Made by a program: the position numbers and the translations under genes
Assembly: GCA_900769775.1 (NCBI GenBank)
Contig: CAAGHT010000148.1
Location: 1 to 6,111 of the forward strand
Direction of reading: 5' to 3'
Length of the DNA: 6,111 bases
Origin: Clostridia bacterium
GTDB lineage: Bacteria > Bacillota > Clostridia > Oscillospirales > Acutalibacteraceae
The notes under the pieces: model-generated
Databases searched by the model: none
Seen by the model: only the letters and a program-made list of their open reading frames with translations
Told to the model about the DNA's origin: nothing
Part shown: positions 4,781 to 6,111 of the stretch, piece by piece
Layout: each line of letters begins with the position of its first letter
How positions within the stretch are numbered: position 1 is the first letter of the stretch

Positions 4781-5920
4781 TTAAATTCCGCATTTTATCA
4801 GTCTTAAGACCTGATAGGCCGTCGCTTCTAAATTTTTAGCGGCATTATTTTTGTCGAGCGCCTCTGCGAGGGTTACAACACCGCGCATTATGGGGAAAAA
4901 GGCGTCTATTCCGTGCTCGTTTATAATCTCGGCATCCTCGGTAACACAGCCCGAAAAGGCTATTACCCTCTTGCCGTGTTTTTTGGCAAGTTTTGCCACA
5001 CCGATTGGCGCTTTGCCCATAACCGTTTGGCTGTCGAGTCTGCCCTCCCCCGTTATAACGAGGTCGGCATCCTTAATATACTCCTCTAATTTCGTTTCAG
5101 AAAGGATAATGTCTATTCCAGACTTAAGCTCTGCCTTTAAAAAGGTTTTAAAGGCAAAGCCGAGACCGCCTGCCGCACCCACACCGGGAAAATCAGAGTC
5201 GGCGTTCTCGGATACCGATTTTGCAAGCTCAGCATAGTTTTTAAGCCAGCCATCCATAGCCGCAATTATTTCGGGAGTAGCGCCCTTTTGGGGACCGTAA
5301 ACTGCCGAACAGCCGTTGCTGCCGCAGAGGGGGTTTGTTACATCACAGGCGATTCTGAAGGAGCATTTTAAAAGCTCGGGCAAGGCTTTTTCTGTTTTAA
5401 TAGAAGCAATATTGCGAAGTCCTCTGCCAAAAAGCTCTACTGTCTCACCATTTTTATCCAAAAACTCAAAACCGAGAGCCGAAAGCATACCTATACCGCC
5501 ATCATTTGTCGCACTTCCGCCGATTCCAACTATAAAACGCCTTGCGCCACGGCTTATGGCATCGCGTATCATTTCGCCTACGCCGTAGGTTGTCGTGTTG
5601 AGAGGGTTGCGTTCGCTATTCTTTATAAGGGTAATTCCTGCCGCTGCCGCCATTTCAATAACGGCTGTCTCACCATCGGGCAAAATGCAATATTCGGCGG
5701 AAATTTTTCTGCCGAGCGGATCGGACACTGAAACCGAAATCATCTCACCCGAAAGCCCCGAATGCAAAGCCTCCACGGTACCCTCGCCGCCATCAGCTAA
5801 GGGTCTGACAATAACCTCATTATTTTTATCAAGACGCAGTGCGGCACGCTTTACCGCCTCGCCCGCCTCTATTGATGTCATACTACCCTTAAAGGAATCT
5901 ATCGCAATAACTGTTTTCAT
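4781..5920 (-). CDS. glxK: Glycerate kinase (glycerate 2-kinase, GarK/GlxK family)
   Basis: This 379-residue, full-length glycerate kinase phosphorylates D-glycerate with ATP in the cytoplasm, giving 2-phosphoglycerate in the GarK/GlxK family, and so feeds glycerate from glyoxylate, aldarate or serine breakdown into glycolysis. Family landmarks are all present and in order: the start IAIDSFKGSMTS (residues 5-16), LADGGEGT (41-48), GIGGSATNDGGIGML (132-146), ACDVTNPLCG (191-200), GPQKGA (209-214), PGVGAAGGLGF (245-255) and ITGEGRLDSQT (289-299). Nothing is missing. The ATG has AGGGG five bases upstream. Neighbours give no pathway partner: no tartronate semialdehyde reductase or transporter gene is in view, so the source of glycerate is unknown. 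glxK is used as the family symbol; garK would be equally suitable. Confidence 0.96.
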   Translation of the reverse strand: MKTVIAIDSFKGSMTSIEAGEAVKRAALRLDKNNEVIVRPLADGGEGTVEALHSGLSGEMISVSVSDPLGRKISAEYCILPDGETAVIEMAAAAGITLIKNSERNPLNTTTYGVGEMIRDAISRGARRFIVGIGGSATNDGGIGMLSALGFEFLDKNGETVELFGRGLRNIASIKTEKALPELLKCSFRIACDVTNPLCGSNGCSAVYGPQKGATPEIIAAMDGWLKNYAELAKSVSENADSDFPGVGAAGGLGFAFKTFLKAELKSGIDIILSETKLEEYIKDADLVITGEGRLDSQTVMGKAPIGVAKLAKKHGKRVIAFSGCVTEDAEIINEHGIDAFFPIMRGVVTLAEALDKNNAAKNLEATAYQVLRLIKCGI

Positions 5921-5949
5921 AAAAACCCCTAAAACTACTTTTTACATTT

Positions 5950-5979
5950 ATTATACTAACACCGACAGATAAATGCAAA
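5950..5979 (-). promoter_or_regulatory. Promoter of the glycerate kinase gene
   Basis: On the minus strand a perfect -10, TATAAT (5955-5950), follows an 18-base spacer and a weak -35, TTTGCA (5979-5974). The predicted start is near 5943, giving a leader of about 22 bases that contains AGGGG. This promoter faces away from the one for the esterase-like gene on the plus strand. No strong operator-like palindrome was seen. Confidence 0.55.
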
Positions 5980-6020
5980 TAAAAACTGTTACGATGCAGA
6001 CATTGTCCCTTATGTTTTTC

Positions 6021-6049
6021 TTTACATTTTGTGGGAAATAAAGTATATT
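6021..6049 (+). promoter_or_regulatory. Promoter of the esterase-like gene
   Basis: A TTTACA -35 (6021-6026, 5 of 6 matches) and a TATATT -10 (6044-6049, 5 of 6 matches) are separated by 17 bases. The expected start near 6056 would leave a leader of only about 10 bases, beginning at the Shine-Dalgarno AGGTGAT (6056-6062). Another start point cannot be excluded. Confidence 0.5.
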
Positions 6050-6065
6050 ATCTACAGGTGATGGT

Positions 6066-6111
6066 ATGATACATTCTTTTTTACTTATAGGTCAGTCGAA
6101 TATGGCGGGGC
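6066..6111 (+). CDS. Sialate O-acetylesterase-like SGNH hydrolase, N-terminus only (runs off window)
   Basis: Only the first 15 codons are present: MIHSFLLIGQSNMAG. The FLLIGQSNMAG block is the block I signature of the SASA/DUF303 carbohydrate-esterase family, in which the Ser of GQSN is the catalytic nucleophile (Ser11 here). Such enzymes remove acetyl groups from sialic acid or plant polysaccharides. There is no signal peptide, so it would be cytoplasmic if this start is right. The ATG at 6066 is favoured because AGGTGAT ends three bases before it. The ATG at 6061 meets TGA two codons later. The specific substrate cannot be judged from so short a piece. Confidence 0.8.
   Translation, partial: MIHSFLLIGQSNMAG

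Noticed and set aside
4851..5972. Three plus-strand frames opposite the glycerate kinase
   Set aside because: The minus strand encodes an unbroken, full-length glycerate kinase with all family motifs; these frames reflect its codon bias.

Overview
The window looks like chromosomal DNA from a low-to-mid G+C Firmicute, most likely a gut-type member of the Clostridia. The evidence is AGGAGG-type ribosome binding sites, AT-rich leaders with consensus or extended -10 boxes (TGnTATAAT), RecG and glycerate kinase of clostridial type, and tightly packed operons. No mobile element, CRISPR array, rRNA or tRNA is visible. The content is mostly housekeeping and small-molecule metabolism.

Layout. (1) Plus strand, 1-1895: the 3' end of recG, then a strong extended -10 promoter lying inside a palindrome, then a two-gene unit. 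That unit is a predicted heavy-metal exporter of the ArsP_2 / 'putative manganese transporter' type and a CYTH-domain triphosphatase that overlaps it by one base (TAATG). A strong bidirectional hairpin terminator follows, shared with the convergent operon, and both converging stop codons lie within it. (2) Minus strand, 1907-3362: a lysophospholipid acyltransferase-like gene (plsC family) overlapping a PAP2-family membrane phosphatase gene by 4 bases (ATGA). This is a likely membrane-lipid pair, but the acyltransferase gene carries a single-base frameshift. (3) Minus strand, 3459-4376: an NAD(P)-dependent epimerase/dehydratase gene broken by two in-frame stops (TGA and TAG) 45 bases apart. Its promoter carries a perfect 7-1-7 palindrome. 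(4) Minus strand, 4479-4706: a 75-residue uncharacterised protein with its own terminator. (5) Minus strand, 4781-5920: an intact glycerate kinase with its own promoter. (6) Plus strand from 6066: the first 15 codons of a sialate O-acetylesterase-like SGNH hydrolase, divergent from the glycerate kinase.

The most notable signal is three separate disabling lesions within about 0.85 kb (near 3258, 4038-4040 and 4083-4085) in two adjacent genes, while the flanking genes are intact. This is either a decaying lipid/sugar-nucleotide gene group or local sequence error. The next most interesting points are the transporter-CYTH translational coupling and the two palindromes over promoters. I see no convincing sign of a wholly new system.
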